Assembly: GCA_029582165.1 (NCBI GenBank)
Contig: CM055890.1
Coordinates: 771,143 to 835,142, forward strand
Source: Portulaca oleracea
Lineage: Eukaryota > Streptophyta > Magnoliopsida > Caryophyllales > Portulacaceae
Direction: 5' to 3'
DNA: 64,000 nt
A model generated the notes under the pieces. The model was not told where the DNA came from. It saw only the letters and a program-made list of their open reading frames with translations, and made no database searches. Within the stretch, counting starts at the first letter, position 1, and each line of letters opens with the position of its first letter. Both the position numbers and the translations under genes were made by a program. Below are positions 1 to 9,831 of this stretch, piece after piece.

Positions 1-567
1 CAAAGTTTGTGGTTCATTCTCCTTGATATCACAACGCCAAAGAAGATGTTCAAACTCCTTTGTGTACTCCTCCACACTTTTGCTTCCTTGAACCAATCGT
101 TGTAGCTTGTAGTAGTTATCTTGGAGATAACTTAGGTAGAAACTTCTCTTGGAGCTTCTTCTTCATCTTATCCCACGTTCTAATCTTGTCCTTGCCCTAA
201 GCTTGCCTCTTCTTTTGCAAATTGGCCCACCATATGGACGCATGTTTTCGCAACTTAAGAGCCACATACTTCACTTTCTTCTCATCATCAACTTCCTTAA
301 GATCAAAAATGTTCAACAACAGATCCAATCTAAGAAGTTTTCAGGATCAAGATTACCATTAAATTCCGGAATCTCCACTTTGAAACCAAAATGTTCTTCC
401 CTTCTTGAACGTCCACTTCTTTGAGAATCGTCCTCATCTTCTCGAGATTTTCTCACAAAAGAATCATCACGCATCTCTCTATGTTGAAGATGCATGTATC
501 TCTTTAGTTGTTCGTTGAGATTGGCGATTGTCCTCTTCAAAGCTCCAACATCTTCTTGGGGTTCCAT
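1..567 (-). pseudogene. B1 Gag, N-terminal half (interrupted)
   Basis: Reading leftward from an ATG at 567, the protein begins MEPQEDVGALKR with a predicted helical, charged stretch, then IPEFNGNLDPENFLDW near 313-385 and, after a frame break near 313-325, the hallmark HASIWW (about 217-243). This is the capsid-like Retrotrans_gag family of plant Ty3/gypsy elements, which coats element RNA in cytoplasmic particles. The more likely original start is an ATG 11 codons upstream, now across the A1 insertion at 6845-6847. Several stops and frame shifts lie in 1-312, so no full Gag can be made from it. The other B units show the missing downstream part. Confidence 0.8.
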
Positions 568-591
568 TGGGGTAGGTGCGGTTGTGCTAGA

Positions 592-596
592 ATCGA
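592..596. repeat. Target site duplication ATCGA, left copy, of A1
   Basis: ATCGA stands directly before the TG of the A1 5' LTR and again at 6839-6843 directly after the CA of its 3' LTR. The uninterrupted site (AGAATCGACCATC) is present in other family B units, for example near 15983-15994. A 5-bp duplication is standard for LTR element integrases. Confidence 0.93.
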
Positions 597-1559
597 TGAT
601 GCATAATTGATGGCCTTATGCATCAAGGTCAACCATGGAGACATCTAATACTCACCTAGAAGGTAGAAGAGTTCAAGTCTCTCTTTTATCTCTCTACTTG
701 GAAGGGATCAACTCATGCGGACGTATACTTTTGCTCCTTAATTCAAGGACCGTGAAGCTATCATAGAAGTCATCCTAGAAGGGATTATTCTACATTCCAA
801 GAGCTTTCATATGGTTCAAGAATCTTTGAATTTGGATGAGAATCCAAGGAGTTATTCATATTTGTAATATAGTTTAGTATATTGTTTTCTTTATGATGTA
901 AGCATTAGGATGAATGATGTAAGCCCTTAAGGGGTCTTTTCTTGAAGCTAGGTGACGCCTAATGTGGTTGTAGCTAGAAATACCCCTCCTAGGTGCTTGT
1001 AATTCATTCAATTCATTCAAGTCATTCACATTGAATTTTTCAAACACATGATGCGTGCATTTGTTCTGCTAGGTGTTTTTTCGCTCTCTTTTGTGGGATT
1101 CAAATATCCCCTTCTTAGCTAAGGTTGGCATCCTTAGTGGTGAAAGGAAGGAATGGAGTATTCTTGAGGTGGTGAATCAGATCCTTCAAAGAATCTTCAA
1201 AAGCCATCAACTATCCATCTACCAATCGTCCATTATCATCCATTTTCGAGTGCTTCATCAAGAATTCAACAAGAATTCATCAAGCATTCATCAAGAAACG
1301 TGTGATCTTCATTCTACACGCCCAAGCACTTGTCATCATCAACGCTCATCATTTGACATTCGCCCATCCATTGTTCGCTCGCTCATCATTCATTTTGTTC
1401 ATTGTTTCCAATTGTTGGTAACTTTCTTTCATAGTCCTTTTCATCCATTTCTATGCCATTTTGGTTCTTTGGAACTTTGAGATAGAGGATTCTTATCTTC
1501 GCTTTAAAGATCCTTAGATTGTGTGTAATGAGATCATTCCTTGGTCCCATTATGCATCA
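597..1559 (+). repeat. A1 5' LTR (family A, 963 bp)
   Basis: It starts TGATGCATAA and ends ATTATGCATCA. The first 29 bases form an inverted repeat (TGATGCATAA, 9-base loop, TTATGCATCA). The promoter position reads TAGAAATA near 975-982 where the sister LTR (5882-6838) has TATAAATA, so this copy's TATA box is mutated. The last third is rich in CATCAAGAATTC-type repeats, which creates spurious Ser/His/Ile-rich reading frames. Confidence 0.92.
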
Positions 1560-1563
1560 AATT

Positions 1564-1573
1564 TGCATCGAGC
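1564..1573 (+). other. Degenerate primer-binding site of A1, first copy
   Basis: TGCATCGAGC follows the LTR end by four bases. It corresponds to TGGTATCAGAGC (complement of the initiator-Met tRNA 3' end) with small losses. The same kind of lesion occurs at 3576-3590 and in several B and C copies, so it may be a consensus error rather than a real mutation. Confidence 0.6.
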
Positions 1574-1855
1574 TAAGGAGTTTGAATCTCTTAGTTCTGA
1601 AACAATCTTTTACAATCTTTTCTCTCCAGCACGCTTCCCATCACAAAATTTCATTCATCTCTACATCACACGTCCTCGGATAGTTCTTCCAAGAACTCAT
1701 CAAGAACCCATCAAGAACTCATAAAGAAACCCCAAGCTCCACAAAGAACCCAAAACCAAACAAAAACCTACCCAATCTGTCCATACCACGTCCCATCCGT
1801 GCTAACCTTCCTTCCATGAGTTTCTTGTGATCTTTGTGAATCAAGATAGGTTCTA

Positions 1856-3168
1856 ATGGCAGTGCAAGTCTTCTACAAAGTCCTCTCCATCGTCCGGAAG
1901 ATGTTGAGAAGATGAAACAAAGAATCAAGTATCTCAACAAACAAGTAGCATACTACATGCGCTTCAAGAAAGGGAGAATCTTGAGGAAGTATCAAATCAT
2001 CAGAGAAGGAGAAGAGGACGTTGCAAGAAAGAGGCATGGACGTCCAAAGGAGGAAAGGTTCGCTTCAGTGGAGATCCCGAATTTGTTGGTGATCTTGATC
2101 CTAAGTTTATTTGGATTGGATACAAACCGTGAAAGGGTCTTTGATCTCAAAGATGTGGAAGATGATAAGAAGGTCAATGTTGTCTCTAAAGCTTCAAACA
2201 TAAACATTTGGTGGACAACTCTTGAAAGAAGCAAAGCAAGCAAAGGAAAGATAAGGCATGGGATAAGATGAAAAGAAAGCTCCAAGAAAGTTCCTACCAT
2301 CTAGCTACCACGTGACAACTACTACAAATTGCAAAGATTGGTCCAAGGAGGAAGAAGGAGGAGTACACAAAAGAATTTGAGCATCTACTTGGAGGTGCTG
2401 TGAAGGAGGATCGAGCCACAAACTTTGCACGTTATCTTTTTGTCTTAATGATGGGATTAGGCACGCTGTGGAATTACAACCATACAAAACTTTGATGAAT
2501 TGAGCTCCTTGTCCTTAAAGTTGAAAAACAAAGGAGAAATAAGGGAAAGAAGTCTCAAGCCAATACCAAACTCCACAAAAATGCCCACCCTACGTCCCAT
2601 CCAAACCTCCACCATCCACGAAACACATTCCCACAAAACTCCACAAAATCAGCCCCCATCCATCCCTAAACCTCACGACCAGTGACAAACCCATAGCATC
2701 AAGAAGGTGTTTTCGATGCCAAGGGTGGGACATTATGCTTCTGGAGTGTCCAAACAAGCGTGGTGTCTTTGGTGGAATACCAAAGTGCTTTATGTAGAGC
2801 TGAGTATGAGGAAGAAGAGGAAGGGTTGGTGCCAAAGAAGAGGAAGATGTAGAAGAGTATGTGGAAGGGCCAGATGAAGGAGAACTACTGTGGTAGAAAG
2901 GGCCTTGAATATCACAAATGTGCCAAAGGATCAACTACAAAGAGAAGCAATATTTCGCCTCGTTGTACCATCCAAGGGAGAGTATGCTCCTTGATCATAG
3001 ATGGAGGAAGTTGCACCAATGTCGCCTACAACAATGGTCAAGAAGTTGCAATGGAGATTAGCCCACATCCCACACCCTACACAATACAATGGCTAAGCCT
3101 CATGAGGCATCCGCAGATCAACGAGTTTCGTGAGTCTTTCAATTGGAAAGAATTATCAAGGAATCATT
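1856..3168 (+). pseudogene. A1 first Gag-protease copy, truncated at the inner LTR
   Basis: An ATG at 1856 opens a Gag matching the better copy at 58892. The coiled-coil-like KQRIKYLNKQVAYYM segment sits near 1915-1960, and a damaged Retrotrans_gag core follows (WW near 2210). The CCHC knuckle begins near 2708, an acidic linker covers 2800-2880, and the protease motif SLIIDGGSCTN lies at about 2988-3020. The copy stops just after the SLSIGKNYQ segment of the protease, where sequence switches to LTR. Many frame shifts are present. The protease motif residues themselves are intact, but the C-terminal part is missing. Confidence 0.8.
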
Positions 3169-3575
3169 CCTTCAAAGAATCTTCAAAAGCCATCAACTAT
3201 CCATCTACCAATCGCCCATTATCATCCATTTTCGAGTGCTTCATCAAGAATTCAACAAGAATTCATCAAGCATTCATCAAGAAACGTGCGATCTTCATTC
3301 TACACGTCCAAGCACTTGTTCGTTGTCACATCAACGCTCATCATTCGACATTCGTTCATCCATCGTTTGCTCGACATCTGGCCCATCCATCGCCTGCCTG
3401 CTCATCATTCATTTTGTTCATTGTTTCCAATTGTTTGGTAACTTTCTTCATAGTCCTTTCATCCATTTCTATGCCATTTTGGTTCTTCGAACTTTGAGAT
3501 AGAGGATTCTTATCTTCGCTTTAAAGATCCTTAGATTGTGTGTAATGAGATCATTCCTCGTCCCATTATGCATCA
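3169..3575 (+). repeat. Truncated family A LTR (3' 407 bp) inside A1
   Basis: From about 3169 (CCTTCAAAGAATCTTC) the sequence matches the last 400 bases of the outer A LTRs, ending in CATTATGCATCA at 3575 and followed by a normal leader. The first about 570 bases, with promoter, are absent. The join to the protease region shows a short GAATCA overlap, as in microhomology or template-switch junctions. Confidence 0.88.
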
Positions 3576-3868
3576 AATTTGCATCGAGCTAAGGAGTTGA
3601 ATCTCTTAGTTCTCAAACAATCTTACAATCTTTTCTCTCCTGCATACGCTTCCCATCACAAAATTTCATTCATCTCTACATCACACGTCCTTGATAGTTC
3701 TTCCAAGAACTCATCAAGAACCCATCAAGAACTCATAAAGAACCCCAAGCTCCACAAAGAACCCAAAACCAAACACAAACCTACCTAAACTCCCCATACC
3801 CACGTCCCATCCGTGCTAACCTTCCTTCCATGAGTTTCTTGTGATCTTTGTGAATCAAGATAGTTCTA

Positions 3869-5840
3869 ATGGCGTGCAAGCTCTCCTACAAAGTCCTCTC
3901 CATCGTCCCTGTAAGATGTTGAGAAGATGAAACAAAGAATCAAGTATCTCAACAAACAAGTAGCATACTACATGCGCCTTCAAGAAAGGGAGAATCTTGA
4001 GGAAGTATCAAGTAAATCATCAAGTGGAGAAGGAGAAGAGGACGTTGCAAGAAAGAGGCATGGACGTCCAAAGGAGGAAAGGTTCGGCTTCAAAGTGGAG
4101 ATCCCCGAATTTGTTGGTGATCTTGATCCGGAAGTTTATTTGGATTGGATACAAACCGTAGAAAGGGTCTTTGATCTCAAAGATGTGGAAGATGATAAGA
4201 AGGTCAAGTATGTTGCCCTAAAGCTTCGAAAACATGCAAGCATTTGGTGGACAAACTTGCAAAAGAAGCAGCAAGCAAAGGGGAAAGATAAGGTGCGTAC
4301 ATGGGATAAGATGAAAAGAAAGCTCCAAGAAAAGTTCCTACCATCTAGCTACCTACGTGACAACTACTACAAATTGCAAAGATTGGTCCAAGGAGGAAGA
4401 AGCGTGGAGGAGTACACAAAAGAATTTGAGCATCTACTTTGGAGGTGTGATCTAAAGGAGGACGAGCCACAAACTTCTGTACGTTATCTTTGGTCTTAAT
4501 GATGGGATTAGTGCACGCCAGGAATTACAACCATACAAAACTTTGGATGAATTGAGCTCCTTGTCCCTTAAAGTTGAAAAACAAAGGAGAAATAAGGGAA
4601 AGAAGTCTCAAGCCAATACCAAACTCCACAAAAATGCCCCACCCTACGCCCCATCCAAACCTCCACCATCCACGAAACACATTCCCACAAAAACTCCACA
4701 AAATCAGCCCCCATCCATCCCTAAACCTCACGATCTTGACCAAACCCATAGCATCAAGAAGGTGTTTTCGATGCCAAGGGTTGGGACATTATGCTTCTGA
4801 GTGTCCAAACAAGCGAGTGGTGTCTTGGTGGAATACCAAAGTGCTTTATATGTAGAGCCGAGTAAGGAAGAAGAGGAAGTCAGTTGGTGCCAAAGAAGAG
4901 GAAGATGTAGAAGAGTATGTGGAAGGGCCAGATGAAGGAGAACTACTTGTGGTAGAAAGGGCCTTGAATATCACAACGCCAAAGGATCAACTACAAAGAG
5001 AAGCAATATTTCGCTCCATTTCCGTACACTCATCCAAGGGAGAGTATGCCTCGATCATAGATGGAGGAAGTTGCACCAATGTCGCCTCTACAACAATGGT
5101 CAAGAAGTTGCAAATGGAGATTAGCCCACATCCCACACCCTACACAATACAACGGGCTAAGCTTGGGCGAGGCATCCGCAGATCAACGAGTTTCGTGAGT
5201 CTTTCAATTGGAAAGAATTATCAAGATTCATTATGGTGTGATATAGTTCCCATGGATACTTGTCATGTTTTGTTGGGAAGGCCATGGTTATATGATAGAC
5301 ATGTCATACATGATGGGAGGGCCAACACTTACACTCTCACCATCAACCAAAAGAGGATCACTTGGAACCTCTCGATCCACCATCTCAAGAAAAGGAGGAG
5401 AAACGCCATATTGTGTCAATCATGAAGGTGGAGAATCAAGGGCATGAAGAGTATAAGGAACCTATTCTTACACATTGGAGAAGAAAGAAACGGATCCAAG
5501 TATCCACCACCTTTGAATCTTCCTATGAAGCATATCTTCCATAAGCATCCAAGTACTATCTACTGACTTGGATCACTCAAGGCCAAGAATTCAAAGAAGG
5601 AAATAGCCCAAGTCATCAAGGTAAAGAAATAGCCTATTTCATTGTTTCATACTAAATGACAAGGGTAAAGTGGTAAGACTATGAGAAGCAACGTGAACAA
5701 TTTCACGCTCACGGTGGAGAAATACAAGTTCAAGTCTTATTACGGTGATCGAGGAAGAAAGTTTAAGAAGTTCATCAAAGGGATCTACGATGACTTCAAA
5801 GCTTTCAAGAAGAAAGTCTGTAAAGAAGGCAAGTAAGGGT
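3869..5840 (+). pseudogene. A1 second Gag-protease-C-terminal module copy
   Basis: The start ATG is at 3869. A clean stretch at 3927-4499 gives 190 residues with MKQRIKYLNKQVAYYM, then VEIPEFVGDLDPEVYLDW, HASIWWTNLQKK and KLQEKFLPSSYLRDNYYKL, all diagnostic of Retrotrans_gag. Frame shifts follow. The CCHC knuckle lies near 4764-4805, the acidic linker near 4850-4950, and the protease at 4919-5425 has IIDGGSCTNVAS and, about 70 residues on, MDTCHVLLGRPW. The C-terminal module (IKGIYDDFKAFKKKV-like) is at about 5740-5825. No polymerase domains occur before the polypurine tract. Close relative of the copy at 58892-60875. Confidence 0.82.
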
Positions 5841-5867
5841 TGGTTTTCCAAGTTTGAGGACAAACTT

Positions 5868-5881
5868 TTCAACCTGGTGTA
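5868..5881 (+). other. Polypurine-tract region before A1 3' LTR
   Basis: TTTTCAACCTGGTGTA abuts the LTR start. In other copies the same place reads CAACCGGGGGTGTA, so the purine run is shortened here. This is where plus-strand DNA synthesis would be primed. Confidence 0.6.
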
Positions 5882-6838
5882 TGATGCATAATTGATGGCC
5901 TTATGCATCAAGGTCAACCATGGAGACATCTAATACTCACCTGAAGGTAGAAGAGTTCAAGTCTCTCTTTATCTCTACTGAAGGGATCAACTCATGCGAC
6001 GTATACTTTGCTCCTTAATTCAAGGACCGTGAAGCTATCATAGAAGTCATCCTAGAAGGGATTATTCTACATTCCAAGAGCTTCATATGGTTCAAGAATC
6101 TTTGAATTGGATGAGAATCCAAGGAGTTATTCATATTTGTAATATAGTTTAGTATATTGTTTTCTTTATGATGTAAGCATTAGGATGAATGATAAGCCCT
6201 TAAGGGTCTTTTCTTGAAGCTAGTGACGCCTAAGGGTGGGTTGTAGCTATAAATACCTCCTAGGTGCTTGTAATTCATTCAATTCATTCAAGTCATTCAC
6301 ATTGAATTTTCAAACACACGATGTGTTCTCTAGCATTTGTGCTAGGTGTTTTTCGTCTCTTGTGGGATTCGAAATATCCCCTTCTTCTAGCTAAGGTTGG
6401 CATCCTTAGTGGTGAAAGGAAGGAATTGGAGTATTCTTGGAGGTGGTGAATCTGTATCCTTCAAAGAATCTTCAAAAGCCATCAACTATCCATCTACCAA
6501 TCGTCCATTATCATCCATTTTCGAGTGCTTCATCAAGAATTCAACAAGAATTCATCAAACATTCATCAAGAAACGTGTGATCTTCATTCTACACGTCCAA
6601 GCACTTGTTCGTCATCAACGTTCATCATTTGACATTCGTCCATCCATTGTTCGTTCGTTCATCATTCATTTTGTTCATTGTTTCCAATTGTTTGGTAACT
6701 TTCTTTCATAGTCCTTTTCATCAATTTCTATGCCATTTTTGGTTCTTTGGAACTTTGAGATAGAGAATTCTTATCTTCGCTTTTAAAGATCCTTAGATTG
6801 TGTGTAATGAGATCATTCCTTGGTCCCATTATGCATCA
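5882..6838 (+). repeat. A1 3' LTR (family A, 957 bp)
   Basis: It has the same ends as the 5' LTR, with intact TATAAATA near 6247-6254. It is followed by the ATCGA duplication and then the resumed family B leader. Confidence 0.93.
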
Positions 6839-6843
6839 ATCGA
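6839..6843. repeat. Target site duplication ATCGA, right copy, of A1
   Basis: Matches 592-596. On the minus strand it spans codons 2-3 (Val-Asp) of the family B Gag, whose ATG is at 6845-6847. Confidence 0.93.
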
Positions 6844-7107
6844 CCATCTTGATCAATCTTGGTGCAAAAAGATTGCAAGATTCATGGTTTAGGGGTTTTG
6901 GATGGGTAAAGGACGAGCGAGTATTGTGTTTGGGGCGGATTGTGTTTGGGCTATGGGTTCTTTGGGGAGTTTATGGTTCTTTATGAGTTCTTTATGAGTT
7001 CTTGGAAGAACTCATGGGTGGCGTGATGATGGGGGAATGGTGGGGATGGATTTGTGATGGAAAGATGGTGAAAGATGGATCAAGAACTAAGAGAATCAAT
7101 CTCCTAA
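6844..7107 (-). other. B1 gag start codon and 5' leader
   Basis: The minus-strand leader of B1 runs from the primer-binding site to the ATG at 6847-6845. It is purine/pyrimidine biased and contains runs of AAGAACTCAT-type repeats and a perfect palindrome at 6994-7015. No upstream coding sequence is evident. The same leader occurs in units B3 to B6. Confidence 0.75.
6994..7015. promoter_or_regulatory. Palindromic leader hairpin (10-bp stem)
   Basis: ATGAGTTCTT-GG-AAGAACTCAT is a perfect inverted repeat with a two-base loop, about 100 bases downstream of the primer-binding site in transcript orientation. Shorter versions occur in the leaders of families A, C and E. A role in RNA dimerisation or packaging is only an inference. 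Confidence 0.55.
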
Positions 7108-7119
7108 GCTCTGATACCA
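7108..7119 (-). other. Primer-binding site of B1 (initiator-Met tRNA)
   Basis: On the minus strand the sequence reads TGGTATCAGAGC four bases inside the LTR end at 7124. This is the complement of the 3' end of plant initiator-Met tRNA. Confidence 0.88.
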
Positions 7120-7123
7120 ATTT

Positions 7124-8110
7124 TGATGTATAATAATACCAAGGATGATCAAATTATACAAAGGCTAAGGATCTTTAAAAAACCAAGATAAGAATCTTGC
7201 TTCTCAAAGTTCTTAAAGGATCCAAAATGGAATGAAAAGGTATGTAGATAAACGAAAAGATGATGGAGTTTGTTTACCAAGAATGAAGATCAATTGATGT
7301 GTTGATGAATTATGGGTGAATGGCGAATCAAGGAGGGAACGATTGATGAATGATGATGAACGATGACTTCTTGAACGCTTGTTGACGAATATAGAGTGGA
7401 CGAATGGTTCTCGATAGGTTGAATGTTGATTGATGCTTGAAAGATCAATCAAAGATGGATTAACGCTGAATGAACGAATTGGATGAATGAATGATAGATT
7501 TGGCTCTGAAGATTCTGGAGGATACAGCCACACCACCTTCAAGAATGCTTCAATCTCTTCCTATCACCACTTAGGATGCCACCCTAAGCTAGAAGAAGAT
7601 GATAGACTCGAATCTCCCTCAAGAGAAACGAAATACTAGCAAAAGCTAGAGAGATAACAACACCTTGTGTTCAGATTTGGTTTATTGAATGAATGAATTA
7701 CAAGGCACCCTAAGGGGTCTATTTATACTACTCAAGCCCCCTTAGGCGCCTACAAATCAAGAAATGGCCCTTGAGGCTTACATCATCCTACACATTTATT
7801 ACATCATAAAACTCTAAAATACAACTCTAGAAAGAAAAGACTATAACTCTTTCAATACTTCTGTTTTCCAAGATTCAAAACCATTGGAAAGCTCTTTCAA
7901 TGCTCTTCAATATGTCTTTGATGACTTCCTCATTAGACGTATATATCTAGAGTTATAGAGTAAATTACCAAAACTCTTGTCAAATCATTCAAACGAAAGG
8001 GATACTTGAGTGAATGATGCTCTTTTCCATATAACCGAGTATTAAGCTCCTATGATGTATATTGAATGTCTTTGATGTCCTTGATGTATATGGCCATCAA
8101 ATATACATCA
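7124..8110 (-). repeat. Family B LTR B1 (987 bp)
   Basis: On the minus strand it begins TGATGTATAT and ends TTATACATCA. The first 29 bases form an inverted repeat TGATGTATAT / ATATACATCA around TTGATGGCC. A TATA box is at 7727-7720. It is shared between two neighbouring units. Confidence 0.92.
7720..7727 (-). promoter_or_regulatory. TATA box of family B LTR
   Basis: TATAAATA on the minus strand, followed by AGACCCCTTAGGG. It lies near the middle of the LTR, where the U3/R boundary is expected, and is conserved in the other B LTRs (for example near 13601-13612 and 20085-20095). Confidence 0.7.
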
Positions 8111-8128
8111 TACTCCCTTGAAAAAAGT
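8111..8128 (-). other. Polypurine-tract region of unit B2
   Basis: On the minus strand a purine-rich TTTTTTCAAGGGAGTA immediately precedes the LTR start at 8110. Plus-strand primer site by position. Confidence 0.6.
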
Positions 8129-8159
8129 TTGTCCTCAAACTTTGAACATCAAATCTTAC

Positions 8160-9831
8160 TTGCCTTCTTCACAAAAAAATTAGAAACTTTCTTCTTAAAG
8201 GCCTCAAATCATCATATACCCATTTTCTAAACTTCTTCATCTTTCTCCCAACTAATCCATGGACATTATAAGACTTGTATCCTCGAATTTTCACCATGAA
8301 CATAGAGATTCCATGTAGCTTCTTAATTTCCAATTCAAGCTTCACAACTTTATCTTCATCATTTAGCATGAAACAACCTACTTTGATGACTTTAGCTTCT
8401 TGGTTCCTTCGAAGCCTTGGCTTTTCAACCATGAGATCGATCGTATCTCTACGGTGCATGAAAGATTCGCCTCATAGGAAATCTCAAGATTGGGTGGTGG
8501 CTTGGATCCGAATTACTCTCCTCCAAGTTTGTAAGAATAAGACCCTTATGCTCTTCATGCTGATGATATTCCTTCTTCATAATCGACACAATGTGGCTTT
8601 CTTCCTCCTTAAGTCGAAGAGATGGTGCTAGAGGTATGACACTTCTATCAAACAACCATGGCCTTCCCAACAAAATATGACAAGTATCTATAGGAATAAT
8701 ATCACACCATAAGGAATCTTTATAATTCTTCCCAATTGAAAGACTTACCAAGACCCTTTGATCCACACGAATGTCTTGACCTTGGCTTAGCCATCATATA
8801 GTATAAGGTGTGGGATGAGGGATATCCTCCAATTGCAACTTCTTGACCATTGTCAGGAAGCGCATTGGTGCAACTTCCTCCATCTATGATCAATGAGCAT
8901 ACTTTCCTTTGATGGTACAACGAGCGAAGATAGCCTCTTGCTCTCGTCATTCGACACGAACTACATCCAAGTCCCTTCTTACCACAAGTAACTCGCCTTC
9001 ATCCGCCCTTCTACACATTCCTCTTCCACGCTTTCTTCCTCATTCACGCCAATGGTGCCAACTACTTCCTCCTCATTCTTTCTTTCATTATACTCGCCAA
9101 CAAACAAAGCACTTTGATATTCAACCAAAGATACTATCCTTTGTTAGACACCGAGGCATAATGTCCTAACCTCGCAACGAAACATCTTCGTGGGGCTAGA
9201 GTTTCGCTTCTTGACGGGGGTTTGGGATGGATGGGGTTGATTTTGTGGTGCTTTGTGTTCGGGGGTTTTGTAGGGAATGGACGCTGTTGTGGCGTGGGAA
9301 TGTAGGGGATGATTCTGGAGTTTGGTACTGCTCAAGGCTTCTTTCCTTATTCCTCCTTCGCCTTTCAACTTTAAGGGATAAAGAACTCAACTCATCCAAG
9401 GTTTTATATGGTCAGCAACTCAACAATGTATCCGATCCAATCATTAAGACAAAAAGATAACGTACTAAAGTTTGTGGTTCATTCTCCTCGATATCACAAC
9501 GCCAAAGAAGATGTTCAAACTCCTTTGTGTACTCCTCCACACTTTCGCTTCTTCAACCAATCGTCAGAGTCAGTAGTAGTTATCTTGGGGATAACTTGGT
9601 GGTAGAAACTTTTCTTGGAGCTTCTTCTTCATCTTATCCCACGTTCTAATCTTGTCCTTGCCCTTAGCTTGCCTCTTCTTTTGCAAATTGGCCCACCATA
9701 TGGACGCATGTTTTCTGAACTTAAGAGCCACATACTTCACTTTCTTCTGATCATCAACTTCTTTAAGATCAAAAATACGTTCAACAGTTTGCATCCAATC
9801 TAAGAAGTTTTCAGGATCAAGATTACCATTA
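8160..9831 (-). pseudogene. Unit B2 Gag-protease-C-terminal module, N-terminal half deleted
   Basis: Read leftward from 9831: Gag from NGNLDPENFLDWMQTVERI through HASIWWANLQKK and KLQEKFLPPSYP (9570-9840), a damaged knuckle near 9160-9190, a Pro/His-rich linker, the protease motif SLIIDGGSCTN (about 8910-8870, aspartate codon 8884-8882), MDTCHILLGRPWLFDR (8700-8640), and the C-terminal module with FMLNDEDKVVKLELEIKK and KSYNVHGLVGRKMKKF (8169-8390). Numerous frame shifts. The first part of gag, the leader, the primer-binding site and 60 bases of LTR are missing through the deletion at 9831/9832. Confidence 0.8.

Larger units (their letters stand above)
597..6838 (+). mobile_element. Nested family A element A1, composite with two internal regions
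   Basis: Order: LTR 597-1559, first internal region 1560-3168 (leader, gag, start of protease), a truncated LTR 3169-3575, a second internal region 3576-5881 (leader to polypurine tract), LTR 5882-6838. The outer LTRs are flanked by the ATCGA duplication, so the whole composite either integrated as one unit or was rearranged after integration between its own LTRs. The element is non-autonomous: no reverse transcriptase, RNase H or integrase motif is visible. It interrupts codon 2-3 of the B1 gag. Confidence 0.88.
1..7123 (-). mobile_element. Family B element B1 (minus strand), internal region split by nested element A1
   Basis: The internal region of a non-autonomous Ty3/gypsy-like element lies in two pieces, 1-596 and 6839-7123. 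They become contiguous once the A1 insertion (597-6838) is removed. The right piece holds the leader, the primer-binding site and the gag start codon; the left piece holds the first half of gag, and the rest lies beyond the window. The LTR at 7124-8110 is its 5' LTR and at the same time the 3' LTR of the next unit. The join is directly visible because the ATCGA duplication occurs on both sides of A1. Confidence 0.85.

Noticed and set aside
6994..7015. Leader palindrome as a heat-shock element
   Set aside because: TTC and GAA are spaced by three or four bases rather than the two required for the heat-shock consensus, and it lies in the transcribed leader.
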